Shown piece by piece: positions 34,780-43,328 of a stretch of DNA of 64,000 bases. Source of the DNA: an uncultured Paracoccaceae bacterium (lineage in GTDB: Bacteria; Pseudomonadota; Alphaproteobacteria; Rhodobacterales; Rhodobacteraceae); NCBI GenBank assembly GCA_958439195.1, contig OY288154.1, positions 84,860 through 148,859 of the forward strand. Reading direction: 5' to 3'. Made by a program: the position numbers and the translations under genes. The number at the start of each line of letters is the position of its first letter. Within the stretch, counting starts at the first letter, position 1. Below the pieces are notes generated by a model. The model saw nothing but the letters and a program-made list of their open reading frames with translations. It was not told where the DNA came from and ran no database searches.

Positions 34780-36120
34780 ATGATGAAGGATTGGCTGAGA
34801 AAGCATCCCGACGTGCGCACCATTCGCGTCGCGGCCGTCGATTTGAATGGGCAGGCGCGGGGCAAGCGGGTTCCGGCGCGGTTCGCCGAGAATGTCACCA
34901 AGAACGGGACACGGTTCCCCTTTTCGGTGCTGAACCTGGACATCTGGGGCGAAGACATCGACGACAGCCCGCTGGTTTTTGAACAGGGCGATCAGGACGG
35001 CGTCTTGAAACCCACCGAACGCGGCTTCATGCCCATGCCCTGGCTAGAGGCGCCCACCGCGCTGCTGCCGATCTGGATGTTCCGCGAAAACGGCACACCC
35101 TATGAAGGCGATCCGCGCCATGCGCTGCGGTCTGTGGTGGAAAAGTTCAAGGAACGCGGCCTGACGCCCGTCGTGGCAATGGAGCTGGAATTCTTCCTGA
35201 TCGACGACAGCGGCAAGACCATGCAAGTTCCCGCCTCACCCCGGTCGGGCAAGCGCAGGAAGGCGGCGGAAACCCTGTCGATCCGCGCGCTGGATGCCTT
35301 CGACACCTTCTTCACCGATCTTTATGACGCCTGCGAGGCGATGGACATTCCCGCCGACACCACCACGTCGGAAACAGGGCTGGGCCAGTTCGAAGTGAAC
35401 CTGATGCATTGCGACGATCCCCTGCGGGCCGCCGACGATGCCTGGCTGTTCAAGATGCTGGTCAAGGGTCTGGCCCGGCGCCACGGCTTTGCCGCCAGCT
35501 TCATGGCCAAACCCTATCCGGAATATTCCGGATCGGGCCTGCACACGCATTTCAGCCTGATCGACGAAGACGGCCGCAACGTATTTGACTCGGGCGGTCC
35601 CAAAGGCACCGCCACCCTGCGGTCGGCTGTCGCTGGCTGCCTGAACGCGATGCACGATTCCACGCTGATCTTTGCACCGCACCAGAACAGCTATGAACGC
35701 CTGGTGCCGGGCAAACACGCGCCCACCGCGATCTGCTGGGGTTATGAAAACCGGACCAGTGCCATCCGCATTCCGGCAGGCAATCCGGCCGCCCGGCGGG
35801 TGGAACACCGCGTCGCGGGCGGCGATGTGAACCCCTATCTGATGCTGGCCGCCATCCTTGGTGCGGCGCTGGACGGGATCACGCAGGCGATGGAACCCCC
35901 GGCACCGATCACCGGCAATGCCTATGCCGTCGAAGACCTGCCGCAGATTCCCGCCACATGGGAGGCTGCGATCGAGGCGCTGGAACACAGCACCATCGTG
36001 CCGCGCTTTATCCATCCCGAACTGCTCAAGAACCTGATCCAGACCAAACGGCAGGAACTGCACTACATCGGCGAACTCAGCGAAAGTGAGCGGGTGGAAC
36101 TGTATCTCGACACGGTCTGA
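34780..36120 (+). CDS. Glutamine synthetase family protein (gamma-glutamylamine ligase-like, PuuA type)
   Basis: A 446-residue member of the GS-III-like/PuuA ligases. It has MELEFFL (metal ligands), TSETGLGQFEVNL, the ammonia/amine-site strand SGSGLHTHFSL and the ATP/Arg motif NRTSAIRIP, all with the metal-binding Glu/His. The N-terminal domain is shorter than in GlnA. In PuuA such enzymes ligate glutamate to putrescine (or methylamine, ethanolamine). The paralogue at 36983 differs in sequence by more than half, so a different substrate is likely. ATG 34780 is followed by a second ATG at 34783. Confidence 0.88.
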   Translation: MMKDWLRKHPDVRTIRVAAVDLNGQARGKRVPARFAENVTKNGTRFPFSVLNLDIWGEDIDDSPLVFEQGDQDGVLKPTERGFMPMPWLEAPTALLPIWMFRENGTPYEGDPRHALRSVVEKFKERGLTPVVAMELEFFLIDDSGKTMQVPASPRSGKRRKAAETLSIRALDAFDTFFTDLYDACEAMDIPADTTTSETGLGQFEVNLMHCDDPLRAADDAWLFKMLVKGLARRHGFAASFMAKPYPEYSGSGLHTHFSLIDEDGRNVFDSGGPKGTATLRSAVAGCLNAMHDSTLIFAPHQNSYERLVPGKHAPTAICWGYENRTSAIRIPAGNPAARRVEHRVAGGDVNPYLMLAAILGAALDGITQAMEPPAPITGNAYAVEDLPQIPATWEAAIEALEHSTIVPRFIHPELLKNLIQTKRQELHYIGELSESERVELYLDTV

Positions 36121-36134
36121 AGCAAGCGTGGCCG

Positions 36135-36197
36135 GAATTTTCGCAGAAAATTCGTAAGCCCCGCACCAAGGGGGCCACGATTTTTCTGCGAAAAATC
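36135..36197. repeat. Twin AT-rich hairpins with complementary loops (CGCAG and CTGCG)
   Basis: 36135-36153: stem GAATTTT/AAAATTC, loop CGCAG. 36179-36197: stem GATTTTT/AAAAATC, loop CTGCG, the reverse complement of the first. Because each hairpin is also nearly an inverted copy of the other, the arms can pair within or between hairpins. Located in the gap between the first ligase and the amidotransferase (36121-36261). Confidence 0.9.
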
Positions 36198-36261
36198 AGC
36201 CCCCTTGCCGAATGTGGATGACAAAGACTACCGTTGCACAGCGCAAAACAGGCAAGCACCC

Positions 36262-36942
36262 ATGCGGATTGGCATTCTCCAGACCGGCCTCGCGCCCGAG
36301 GCATTGGCCCAGGATATGGGCGATTACCCCGACATGTTCGCCCGCCTGCTCGACGGGCATGGCTTTACCTTTCAGACATGGAAGGTGGTCGACGGTGAGT
36401 TCCCCAAGGACGTCCTCGCCGCAGACGGCTGGCTGATCACCGGATCGCGGCACGGCGTCTATGAAGACCACCCGTGGATTCCACCGTTGGAGCAATTTAT
36501 TCGTGATGCGTTTTCGGCCCATGTGCCGGTTGTCGGCATCTGTTTCGGCCATCAGATCGTGGCACAGGCCATGGGTGGCAAGGTGGAACGCTACGCCGGC
36601 GGATGGGCGGTGGGCGCTACCGAATATGATTTCGGGGATGAAACCCTGCGCCTGAATGCCTGGCACCGGGATCAGGTGATCCGCGCGCCGAATGGTGCGC
36701 AGGTCGTTGCATCCAACGCGTTCTGCGCCAATGCCGCCCTTTTGTATGACGACCGCGCCTTCACCGTGCAGGCGCATCCCGAATTTCGCCCCGAATTCGT
36801 GGACGGATTGATGACGACACGGGGCAAAGGCGTTGTGCCGGATGAGGTGATGGCCGCGGCCGCCGCCAAATTGGACCAACCCATTCAGGACAAGACCATG
36901 GCGGGCCGGATCGCCGCCTTTTTCAAGCAGCCGCGCGCCTGA
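36262..36942 (+). CDS. Class I glutamine amidotransferase-like protein
   Basis: A 226-residue GATase1 protein. The nucleophile is in GICFGHQ (Cys near residue 93), with His in QAHPEF (near 170) and a following Glu. The length and GGKVERYAGGWAVGATEYDF region match the stand-alone GuaA/YfeJ-like group rather than PuuD (peptidase C26). In the gamma-glutamyl pathway this position is filled by a gamma-glutamyl-amide hydrolase, so hydrolysis of a gamma-glutamyl intermediate is a reasonable inference only. It is flanked by the two ligases, 41 bases before the second. Confidence 0.82.
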   Translation: MRIGILQTGLAPEALAQDMGDYPDMFARLLDGHGFTFQTWKVVDGEFPKDVLAADGWLITGSRHGVYEDHPWIPPLEQFIRDAFSAHVPVVGICFGHQIVAQAMGGKVERYAGGWAVGATEYDFGDETLRLNAWHRDQVIRAPNGAQVVASNAFCANAALLYDDRAFTVQAHPEFRPEFVDGLMTTRGKGVVPDEVMAAAAAKLDQPIQDKTMAGRIAAFFKQPRA

Positions 36943-36982
36943 CAACCGGGCGAGCGGGCAACCGCAACAAATGAGTTGACCC

Positions 36983-38338
36983 ATGTCCAAGTGGACCGAA
37001 AAACTGCCCGAAGCCGCGCGTGATTTCATCGCAGGCCGCCGGGTCGACGAAGTAGAATGCATCATTGCCGACATCGCCGGCGTGGCGCGCGGCAAGGCGA
37101 TGCCCGCTTCGAAATTTGCCAAACAGACCAGCTATTTTCTGCCCAACTCGATCTTTCTGCAAACCATCACCGGGGAATGGGCCGACAACCCGTCAGGCGC
37201 CTTCACCGAACCCGACATGATCCTTGTGCCCGATTTCAGCACCGCCACCGCCGCACCCTGGACGGCGGATGTCACCCTGCAAGTGATCCATGACGCGCAG
37301 GATCAGGCGGGCAATCCGGTGCCGACCGCGCCGCGCAACGTGCTGAAGAAAATCGTGGCGCTCTACAACGCCGAAGGCTGGCAACCCATCGTCGCACCCG
37401 AGATGGAGTTTTTCCTGACCGCCCGCAACCTTGATCCGAACATGCCCGTCATGCCGCCGATGGGTCGCTCTGGCCGCCGCGCCGCCGGCAAACAGGCCTA
37501 TTCCATGAGCGCGGTTGACGAATACGGCAAGGTGATCGACGACATCTATGACTTTGCCGAGGCGCAGGGGTTCGAGATCGACGGCATCCTCCAGGAAGGC
37601 GGGGCCGGACAGGTGGAAATCAACCTGGCGCATGGCGACCCGGTGGCCCTGGCGGATGAGATTTTCTTTTTCAAACGCCTGATCCGCGAGGCGGCCCTGC
37701 GGCATGATTGTTTCGCCACCTTCATGGCCAAACCGATCGAAGGCGAACCCGGATCGGCCATGCACATCCATCATTCGGTGGTGGATGCGAAAACCGGCAA
37801 GAACATCTTTTCCGACAAGAAGGGCGGCGAAACGGTCGAATTCCTGCATTTCATCGCCGGGATGCAGACCCACCTGCCCGCCGCCGTGGCCCTGCTGGCC
37901 CCCTATGTGAACAGCTATCGCCGCTACGTCCCGGATTTCGCCGCCCCCATCAATCTGGAATGGGGCCGCGACAACCGCACCACCGGCCTGCGCGTGCCGA
38001 TTTCCGGGCCAGAGGCGCGGCGTCTGGAAAACCGTCTGGCGGGGATGGATTGCAACCCTTACCTCGGCCTCGCCGCCAGCCTGGCCTGCGGCTATCTGGG
38101 TTTGAAAGCGGGCAAGATGCCCCGCGCGGAATGCACCCAGGACGCCTATAACATGGAAACCGACCTGCCCTATAATCTGGGCGATGCGCTGGACCTGCTG
38201 GAAGAAGATGCTGCATTGCGTGAGGTGTTGGGCGTCGAATTCTGCAACGTCTATGACAGCGTGAAACGCAATGAATACAAAGAATTCCTCCAGGTCATCA
38301 GCCCGTGGGAACGCGAACATCTTCTGCTGAACGTCTGA
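36983..38338 (+). CDS. Glutamine synthetase family protein, second paralogue (gamma-glutamylamine ligase-like)
   Basis: A 451-residue ligase with APEMEFFL, GAGQVEINLAHGDP, GSAMHIHHSV (instead of HTHFSL in the first paralogue) and NRTTGLRVP. The changed amine-site loop (HIHHS vs HTHFS) suggests a different acceptor amine. It overlaps the FAD oxidase by one base (TGATG), so the two are coupled. Ligation followed by oxidation of the gamma-glutamyl amine is the PuuA-PuuB sequence. Confidence 0.88.
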   Translation: MSKWTEKLPEAARDFIAGRRVDEVECIIADIAGVARGKAMPASKFAKQTSYFLPNSIFLQTITGEWADNPSGAFTEPDMILVPDFSTATAAPWTADVTLQVIHDAQDQAGNPVPTAPRNVLKKIVALYNAEGWQPIVAPEMEFFLTARNLDPNMPVMPPMGRSGRRAAGKQAYSMSAVDEYGKVIDDIYDFAEAQGFEIDGILQEGGAGQVEINLAHGDPVALADEIFFFKRLIREAALRHDCFATFMAKPIEGEPGSAMHIHHSVVDAKTGKNIFSDKKGGETVEFLHFIAGMQTHLPAAVALLAPYVNSYRRYVPDFAAPINLEWGRDNRTTGLRVPISGPEARRLENRLAGMDCNPYLGLAASLACGYLGLKAGKMPRAECTQDAYNMETDLPYNLGDALDLLEEDAALREVLGVEFCNVYDSVKRNEYKEFLQVISPWEREHLLLNV

Positions 38339-39645
38339 TGCGTCTGAACCTTTTGCACGCCAATGACCGGGCGGGGGAATACCCCCCGTCCTACTACGCC
38401 GCCACACGCGCCGCCCATGCGCCCCTTCCCCCGCTTCAGGGCGAAGTCCGGGCCGATGTCTGCGTCGTGGGCGCAGGCTATACCGGCCTGTCCGCCGCCC
38501 TGCATCTGGCCCAGCGTGGGTTCCACGTCGTGGTGCTTGATGCGCATCGCGTGGGCTTTGGCGCATCCGGCCGCAATGGCGGGCAGGTCGGCAGCGGCCA
38601 GCGGCTGGACCAAGAGACGCTAGAGGCCACGGTGGGCCGCGAGGATGCCCGTCGGCTGTGGGATCTGGCCGAAGAGGCCAAGGCAATGGTGCGCGGGTTG
38701 ATCGCTGACCATGACATGCCGGTGCGCTTTCACCCCGGCATCGCCCATGCCTGTTGGACCGCCGCCGAAACCCGTGCGGCCCACGCCTACGCCGACAAGC
38801 TGTGCAGGGATTATGACTATGATCAGGTGGAAACCCTGACCCGCGATCAGATGGCGCGGCTGATCCCGTCCGGCGTCTTTGCCGGGGGCGAGGTGGACCG
38901 GGGCGCAGGCCATGTCCATCCGCTGAACTATGCCATCGGCCTGGCACAAGCGGCGCAGTCGGCAGGCGTGGTGATCCATGAACAGTCCGAGGTGACGCGG
39001 GTCGATCAAGGCGCAAAGCCGATGATCCATACGGCGGGCGGGCGGGTGATCTGCGACCACCTGATCATTGCCTGCAACGGGTATCTGGGCGGGCTGATGC
39101 CGCAGGTGGCGGCGCGGGTGATGCCGATCAACAACTTCATCGTGGCGACCGAACCCTTGGGCGACCGCGCATCACAGGTGCTGGCCGAACCGGTGGCGGT
39201 GGCGGATACCAAATTCGTGGTGAATTACTGGCGGCTGTCCGAAGACAACCGCCTGCTGTTCGGCGGCGGCGAAAGCTATGGCTACCGCTTTCCCGACATC
39301 ATCAAGACCGTCCGCAAACCGATGCTGGAGGTTTATCCCGCCCTGCGTGACGTGCGGATCGACCACGCCTGGGGCGGCACATTGGCCATCACCATGACGC
39401 GCAACCCCTGTTTCCTGCGCGTGGCTCCGAACATCCTGTCGGCATCCGGCTATTCCGGCCACGGCGTTGCCCTTGCCACGCTCGCCGGGCGGCTGCTGGC
39501 CGAGGCGGTGGCAGGACAGGCCGAACGCTTCGATCTGATGGCCCGCCTGCCCACGCCGCGCTTTCCCGGCGGGGCCGCGTTGCGCTGGCCGATGCTGGTT
39601 CTGGCAATGACATGGTATTCCCTGCGCGACAGATTGGGGTTCTGA
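38338..39645 (+). CDS. FAD-dependent amine oxidase (PuuB/OrdL-like)
   Basis: A 435-residue D-amino-acid-oxidase-fold flavoenzyme. The FAD motif VCVVGAGYTGLSAALHLA is near residue 40, preceded by NDRAGEYPPSYYAAT, the family N-terminus; the C-terminal NILSASGYSGHGVALATLAGRLLAEAVAG block is typical of gamma-glutamylputrescine oxidase and OrdL. It would oxidise a gamma-glutamyl amine to the aldehyde with H2O2 release. No PuuC aldehyde dehydrogenase follows in the window. Confidence 0.88.
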   Translation: MRLNLLHANDRAGEYPPSYYAATRAAHAPLPPLQGEVRADVCVVGAGYTGLSAALHLAQRGFHVVVLDAHRVGFGASGRNGGQVGSGQRLDQETLEATVGREDARRLWDLAEEAKAMVRGLIADHDMPVRFHPGIAHACWTAAETRAAHAYADKLCRDYDYDQVETLTRDQMARLIPSGVFAGGEVDRGAGHVHPLNYAIGLAQAAQSAGVVIHEQSEVTRVDQGAKPMIHTAGGRVICDHLIIACNGYLGGLMPQVAARVMPINNFIVATEPLGDRASQVLAEPVAVADTKFVVNYWRLSEDNRLLFGGGESYGYRFPDIIKTVRKPMLEVYPALRDVRIDHAWGGTLAITMTRNPCFLRVAPNILSASGYSGHGVALATLAGRLLAEAVAGQAERFDLMARLPTPRFPGGAALRWPMLVLAMTWYSLRDRLGF

Positions 39646-39772
39646 CCCCGTCTTTCGGCGAAATCCCGCGCTGTCACTGGGGAAGAAAACCACTGTCGTG
39701 AAGATGTCACTGGAAATGTGACAGGTGTCCCTTTAAAGAAAAACAGAATAAGACTTTCAGAAAAGGTGCAGG

Positions 39773-40960
39773 ATGGCCCCGGACGGACAGACGCTCGCCC
39801 CCAATGTCTATGACTCCGAGGCGATCCCCGATTCAGCGCGGGCCGAAATTGACCGCCTGCTCGCCACAGGCGATCTGTTCCGCTACACCGCCCCCGAAGG
39901 CGCGCCCGTCGCCCTGCTGGAGGCTGAATTCGCCGCCCTTCTTGGATCACGCTTCGCGCTGGCGGTGTCGTCCTGTTCCGCCGCGCTGTTTCTGTCGCTC
40001 AAGGCGCTTGATCTGCCCCGTGGCGCACGGGTTCTGATCCCGGCCTTCACCTTTGCCGCCGTGCCATCTTCCATCGTCCACGCCGATTGCGTGCCGGTGC
40101 TGGTCGAGGTTGGCGCCAATTACCGCGTCGACATGGCGGATTTCGCGGCCAAACTGACGGATGCCTCGGCGGTGATGATCAGCCACATGCGCGGCCACAC
40201 ATCCGACATGGATGCCATCATGGCGCTGTGCGATGCGGCGGGCATCCCGGTGATCGAGGATGCGGCGCATTCGCTCGGCACCCTCTGGAACGGGCGCAAC
40301 ATCGGCACGATCGGCAAGGTCGGCTGTTTCAGCTTTCAGTCCTACAAGCTGGTGAACGCGGGCGAAGGCGGGATCATGGTCACCGATGATCCCGAAATCG
40401 CGGCACGGGCAATCATCATGTCGGGTGCCTATGAGGAAAACTGGAAGAAACATCCCGGCCTGTCCAACAGTTGCGCGCATTGGCAGAACAAGCTGCCGCT
40501 GTATAACCTGCGAATGCAGAACCTGTCGGCGGCGGTGATCCGCCCGCAACTGCCCGAAGTGGCCCGTCGTGTGCGCCAGGGACGTGAAAACCATGATTGG
40601 GTCGCAGACCGGCTGAACAGCAGCGATTGGTTGCAAGTTCCCCCTGCCCTGCCACAGGAATTGCGCGCACCCGATTCCATCCAGTTCAATCTGACCGGCG
40701 ACTGGACAGATGACGCAGCCCGCGCGTTCCAGAAAGCCGCCAAGCGGCGCGGGGTTTCGGTGCAGATTTTTGGCCTGTCCGAAGGCAATGCCCGCGCCTT
40801 CTGGAACTGGCAATTCCTGACCGATCTGCCAGAACTGCCGCAGACACGGGCCATGCTGATGCGCGCCTGCGACGTGCGCCTTCCCGCCCGACTGACCGAG
40901 GCAGAACTGGATTACATCGCATCCGCCATCCTTGACGCGGTCCAAGAGGTGAAGGCCTGA
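39773..40960 (+). CDS. DegT/DnrJ/EryC1/StrS family aminotransferase-like protein
   Basis: A 395-residue PLP-dependent fold with SSCSAALFLSLKALDLPRG, the catalytic-Lys region FSFQSYKLVNAGEGG and IPVIEDAAHSLG. Relatives transaminate nucleotide-linked keto-sugars, but no sugar-nucleotide or glycosyltransferase genes are nearby, and the C-terminal half is divergent. Separated by 127 bases from the oxidase; an AAAAGGTGCAGG stretch provides its ribosome site. Role unknown, perhaps an amine aminotransferase tied to the upstream operon. Confidence 0.8.
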   Translation: MAPDGQTLAPNVYDSEAIPDSARAEIDRLLATGDLFRYTAPEGAPVALLEAEFAALLGSRFALAVSSCSAALFLSLKALDLPRGARVLIPAFTFAAVPSSIVHADCVPVLVEVGANYRVDMADFAAKLTDASAVMISHMRGHTSDMDAIMALCDAAGIPVIEDAAHSLGTLWNGRNIGTIGKVGCFSFQSYKLVNAGEGGIMVTDDPEIAARAIIMSGAYEENWKKHPGLSNSCAHWQNKLPLYNLRMQNLSAAVIRPQLPEVARRVRQGRENHDWVADRLNSSDWLQVPPALPQELRAPDSIQFNLTGDWTDDAARAFQKAAKRRGVSVQIFGLSEGNARAFWNWQFLTDLPELPQTRAMLMRACDVRLPARLTEAELDYIASAILDAVQEVKA

Positions 40961-41053
40961 ACCGAACGGTTTTCGGCCCGACCCACCTGCCAAACTCCCG
41001 AAAGTCCCGCATATAGGGATTTTCTGGCGGGCATCCCCTGAAACAGCCGCCCG

Positions 41054-42001
41054 CTACAGCACCTTCAGGCTTGCCCCCAACCACGGCCAGGTTGCCTGCG
41101 CCGGATCAACCACCTGTGCCTGCAACAGACGACGCAGGCGTTGCGCCACCTCACCCGGCATGTCCCGCAACACCCCGGCGCGGGCGTGCAGCGACAGGGT
41201 TCGACCAAGCGGTTCAAACGGCAAGGGATGCAAATCCACAGCATCCCGAAACCGCGCCGCCTGATGCAGCGCCAGCGGCGTCAGGATTGACCAGCCCGCC
41301 CCCCCCGCGACCATCGCCAGTATAGGGGTATAGCTGTCCAGTTCAAACCGCGTGCCAATGCGGATATTCTGACGCGCCAGATGGGCGGCGATCTGGCGTC
41401 CCATCAGGTGACGGCTGGTATACTGAATCAGCGGCAGGCTGGCAAAATCGCGCAATCCCTTGGGGGCAATGGCAAGAAACGGTTCCGTCAGAACCGGATG
41501 CACCTCACGCCAGCCTTCGGCCATATCCAGCGACGAATCCGCCGCAACAACAATGTCCAGCGCGCGGGTCGACAGACGTTCCAGCAAATGGTGGCTGGCC
41601 CCGGTTTCCAGCAGAAATCGGCAGCCCTTCAACGCGCCCGCCAATTCCGCCAGAAGCTGCGGCGTCACCTCGGCATCCAGATCCTCGATCATGCCCAGCC
41701 GCAGCGTTGTCAGCCCCGAAAGATCCGACAGCGCCAGTTCCGCCCGCGCCTCGGCCTCGGCGTTCAACATCACCTGTGCATGGCGGCGAAACATGGTGCC
41801 TGCCGGCGTCATCGTCATGGGCCGCGCGCCCCGGTCCAACAGCACGGTGCCAAGGGCGGTTTCCAGCGATGATAATTGTTGGCTAACCGCAGAAGGGCTA
41901 ACCCCAAGCCGCCGCGCCGCCGCGGAAATCGCCCCTTCCTCGGCCGTCGCCAGAAAGACCTCGACCCCCCAAAGCGTGACGCGACCCTGGCCTTCGGTCA
42001 T
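41054..42001 (-). CDS. LysR-family transcriptional regulator
   Basis: A 315-residue LTTR: winged HTH at residues about 10-65 (VEVFLATAEEGAISAAARRLGVSPSAVSQQLSSLETALG) and a periplasmic-binding-like effector domain after residue 95. It lies 21 bases downstream of phaR on the same strand, converging with the DegT gene. Its target is unknown; neither adjacency settles it. Confidence 0.9.
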   Translation of the reverse strand: MTEGQGRVTLWGVEVFLATAEEGAISAAARRLGVSPSAVSQQLSSLETALGTVLLDRGARPMTMTPAGTMFRRHAQVMLNAEAEARAELALSDLSGLTTLRLGMIEDLDAEVTPQLLAELAGALKGCRFLLETGASHHLLERLSTRALDIVVAADSSLDMAEGWREVHPVLTEPFLAIAPKGLRDFASLPLIQYTSRHLMGRQIAAHLARQNIRIGTRFELDSYTPILAMVAGGAGWSILTPLALHQAARFRDAVDLHPLPFEPLGRTLSLHARAGVLRDMPGEVAQRLRRLLQAQVVDPAQATWPWLGASLKVL

Positions 42002-42022
42002 CGGGCGCGTCCTCTTGTCCGG

Positions 42023-42586
42023 TCAGAGCTTTGACAGCTTCTTCTGCAACTCGGCCAACTGGCGCTTGATCTGGGCCAGCTCCTCATCCTTGGACCCGGC
42101 CTCTGCCGCCGGTTCATCCTTGGCATGCGCAGCCCCTGTCCATCCTGGCAGACCGCCCATGAAGGCCTGCATGAATACCTCTTGCTGCTTGCGCATCGCC
42201 TCATACCCCGGCATCGCGGCCATCGGATTAGGCATCGCAGACAGGTTTTCCATCATCTTGGATTGCCCATCCCGCAGCATTTCAAACGACGCCGCAAGGA
42301 ATTGGGGAACAACGGACTGAATCTCGGTCGTGTAAGACCGCACCAGATCGGTCAGCACACCAATCGGCAGAACATTTTCGCCCTTGGATTCATGTTCCGC
42401 GACAATCTGCAAAAGATACTGCCGCGTCAGATCATCACCGGATTTCAGATCGACAATCTGCACTTCACGGCCCGCGCGGATGAATCCTGCAATATCGTCC
42501 AGCGTCACGTAATCGGATGTCTCGGTGTTATAGAGACGGCGGCTGGCATAGCGCTTGATCAACAGCGGCTTGTCGGTATCGGCCAT
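42023..42586 (-). CDS. phaR: Polyhydroxyalkanoate synthesis repressor PhaR
   Basis: A 187-residue repressor with the PHB accumulation regulatory DNA-binding domain at 6-65 (IKRYASRRLYNTETSDYVTLDDIAGFIRAGREVQIVDLKSGDDLTRQYLLQI) and a helical C-terminus rich in Met and Lys. PhaR binds PHB granules and DNA, releasing phaP repression when polymer accumulates. Two CTGC-N3-GCAG sites lie upstream of phaP. Confidence 0.94.
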   Translation of the reverse strand: MADTDKPLLIKRYASRRLYNTETSDYVTLDDIAGFIRAGREVQIVDLKSGDDLTRQYLLQIVAEHESKGENVLPIGVLTDLVRSYTTEIQSVVPQFLAASFEMLRDGQSKMMENLSAMPNPMAAMPGYEAMRKQQEVFMQAFMGGLPGWTGAAHAKDEPAAEAGSKDEELAQIKRQLAELQKKLSKL

Positions 42587-42647
42587 CGGCCACCTCCCCT
42601 ACGTTTGCAGCCGCAGTGGCCGCAGTGCAGAGAAGTCTAGGCTATGG

Positions 42648-42683
42648 AAATTCAAAAAGAAAGGGCGGGCACAAGGCCCGCCC
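42648..42683 (-). terminator. Rho-independent terminator of phaP
   Basis: Read on the minus strand, GGGCGGGC / GCCCGCCC (8 bp, loop CTTGT) is followed by TTTCTTTTTG. It lies 53 bases past the phaP stop and would leave phaR with its own or a read-through promoter. Confidence 0.8.
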
Positions 42684-42735
42684 AATGGCGCCGGTCCGAC
42701 AGGGAGGAATGCGAACGGCGTGGAACCCTTACGGA

Positions 42736-43185
42736 TTACTTGGCAGCCGCAGCCGCTTTTTTCGCAGCCGTGGTCACTTCGTTGGTGGCCTTTTTCACGG
42801 CAGCCGTGGCATCTTCGGAAAAGTCCTTGCCAGCAGCCAGCATCAGCTCGACGGTTTCCATCTGAACTTTCTTCGCCACTTCGGCAAAGGCGGCCATGTT
42901 TTCAGCGGTCATTTCAGCATAGGCCGATGCGAAATCGGTCATCGACTTGGTGTAATCGGTCGGCTCGGTCTTGGCCTTCGACACATCGCTCAGCTTGGCA
43001 AGGGTGTCCTTGGTCCACTTTGCGGTGATCTCGGTCGACTTTTCAGCGGCTTCCAAAGCCACTTTCGACAGCTTCTCGGCCATCGCGGCCTGGGTTTTGA
43101 ATGCATTCTGCATGGCCGACGAGTCGACCGGGAAAGAAGCCATCATGTCCTGCATAACTTTGGTAAAGTCGGGTGTCTTTGTCAT
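42736..43185 (-). CDS. phaP: Phasin family PHB granule-associated protein
   Basis: A 149-residue alpha-helical, Ala/Lys-rich protein with the phasin pattern (FTKVMQDMMASFPVDSSAMQNAFKTQAAMAEKLSKVALEAAEKSTEITAKWTKDTL) coating PHB granules. It ends in an Ala/Lys-rich tail. An AGGAGCG ribosome site precedes the ATG at 43185. Expression is expected to be repressed by PhaR through sites within its promoter. Confidence 0.92.
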   Translation of the reverse strand: MTKTPDFTKVMQDMMASFPVDSSAMQNAFKTQAAMAEKLSKVALEAAEKSTEITAKWTKDTLAKLSDVSKAKTEPTDYTKSMTDFASAYAEMTAENMAAFAEVAKKVQMETVELMLAAGKDFSEDATAAVKKATNEVTTAAKKAAAAAK

Positions 43186-43233
43186 TTCATTCGCTCCTGG
43201 CGTTCCGGCTCTCAGCCGCTATCTGATGCCAAA

Positions 43234-43262
43234 GACATACATGCTGCACCGCAGCATTTCAA
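43234..43262 (-). promoter_or_regulatory. phaP promoter with PhaR operator between -35 and -10
   Basis: On the minus strand TTGAAA (complement of 43257-43262) and TATGTC (complement of 43234-43239) are 17 bases apart. The spacer contains the operator CTGCGGTGCAG, so a bound repressor would occlude the RNA polymerase site. Confidence 0.65.
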
Positions 43263-43281
43263 GTCTTTTTCTGCACCGCAG
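43244..43281. promoter_or_regulatory. Two CTGC-N3-GCAG PhaR operators
   Basis: CTGCACCGCAG occurs at 43244-43254 and again, identically, at 43271-43281 (27 bases apart). CTGC-N3-GCAG is the operator described for PhaR in Rhodobacter sphaeroides. One site is within the phaP promoter spacer, the other just upstream of its -35. An 8-bp hairpin (ACGCGCAA/TTGCGCGT) at 43302-43324 follows the phaC stop. Confidence 0.8.
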
Positions 43282-43328
43282 CATTGCGCCGGGGGCATAG
43301 CACGCGCAACCGGAAATTGCGCGTCAGA

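Noticed and set aside
43302..43324. Terminator of phaC
   Set aside because: The 8-bp hairpin is not followed by a T-run on the phaC strand, so it was kept only as a hairpin note.
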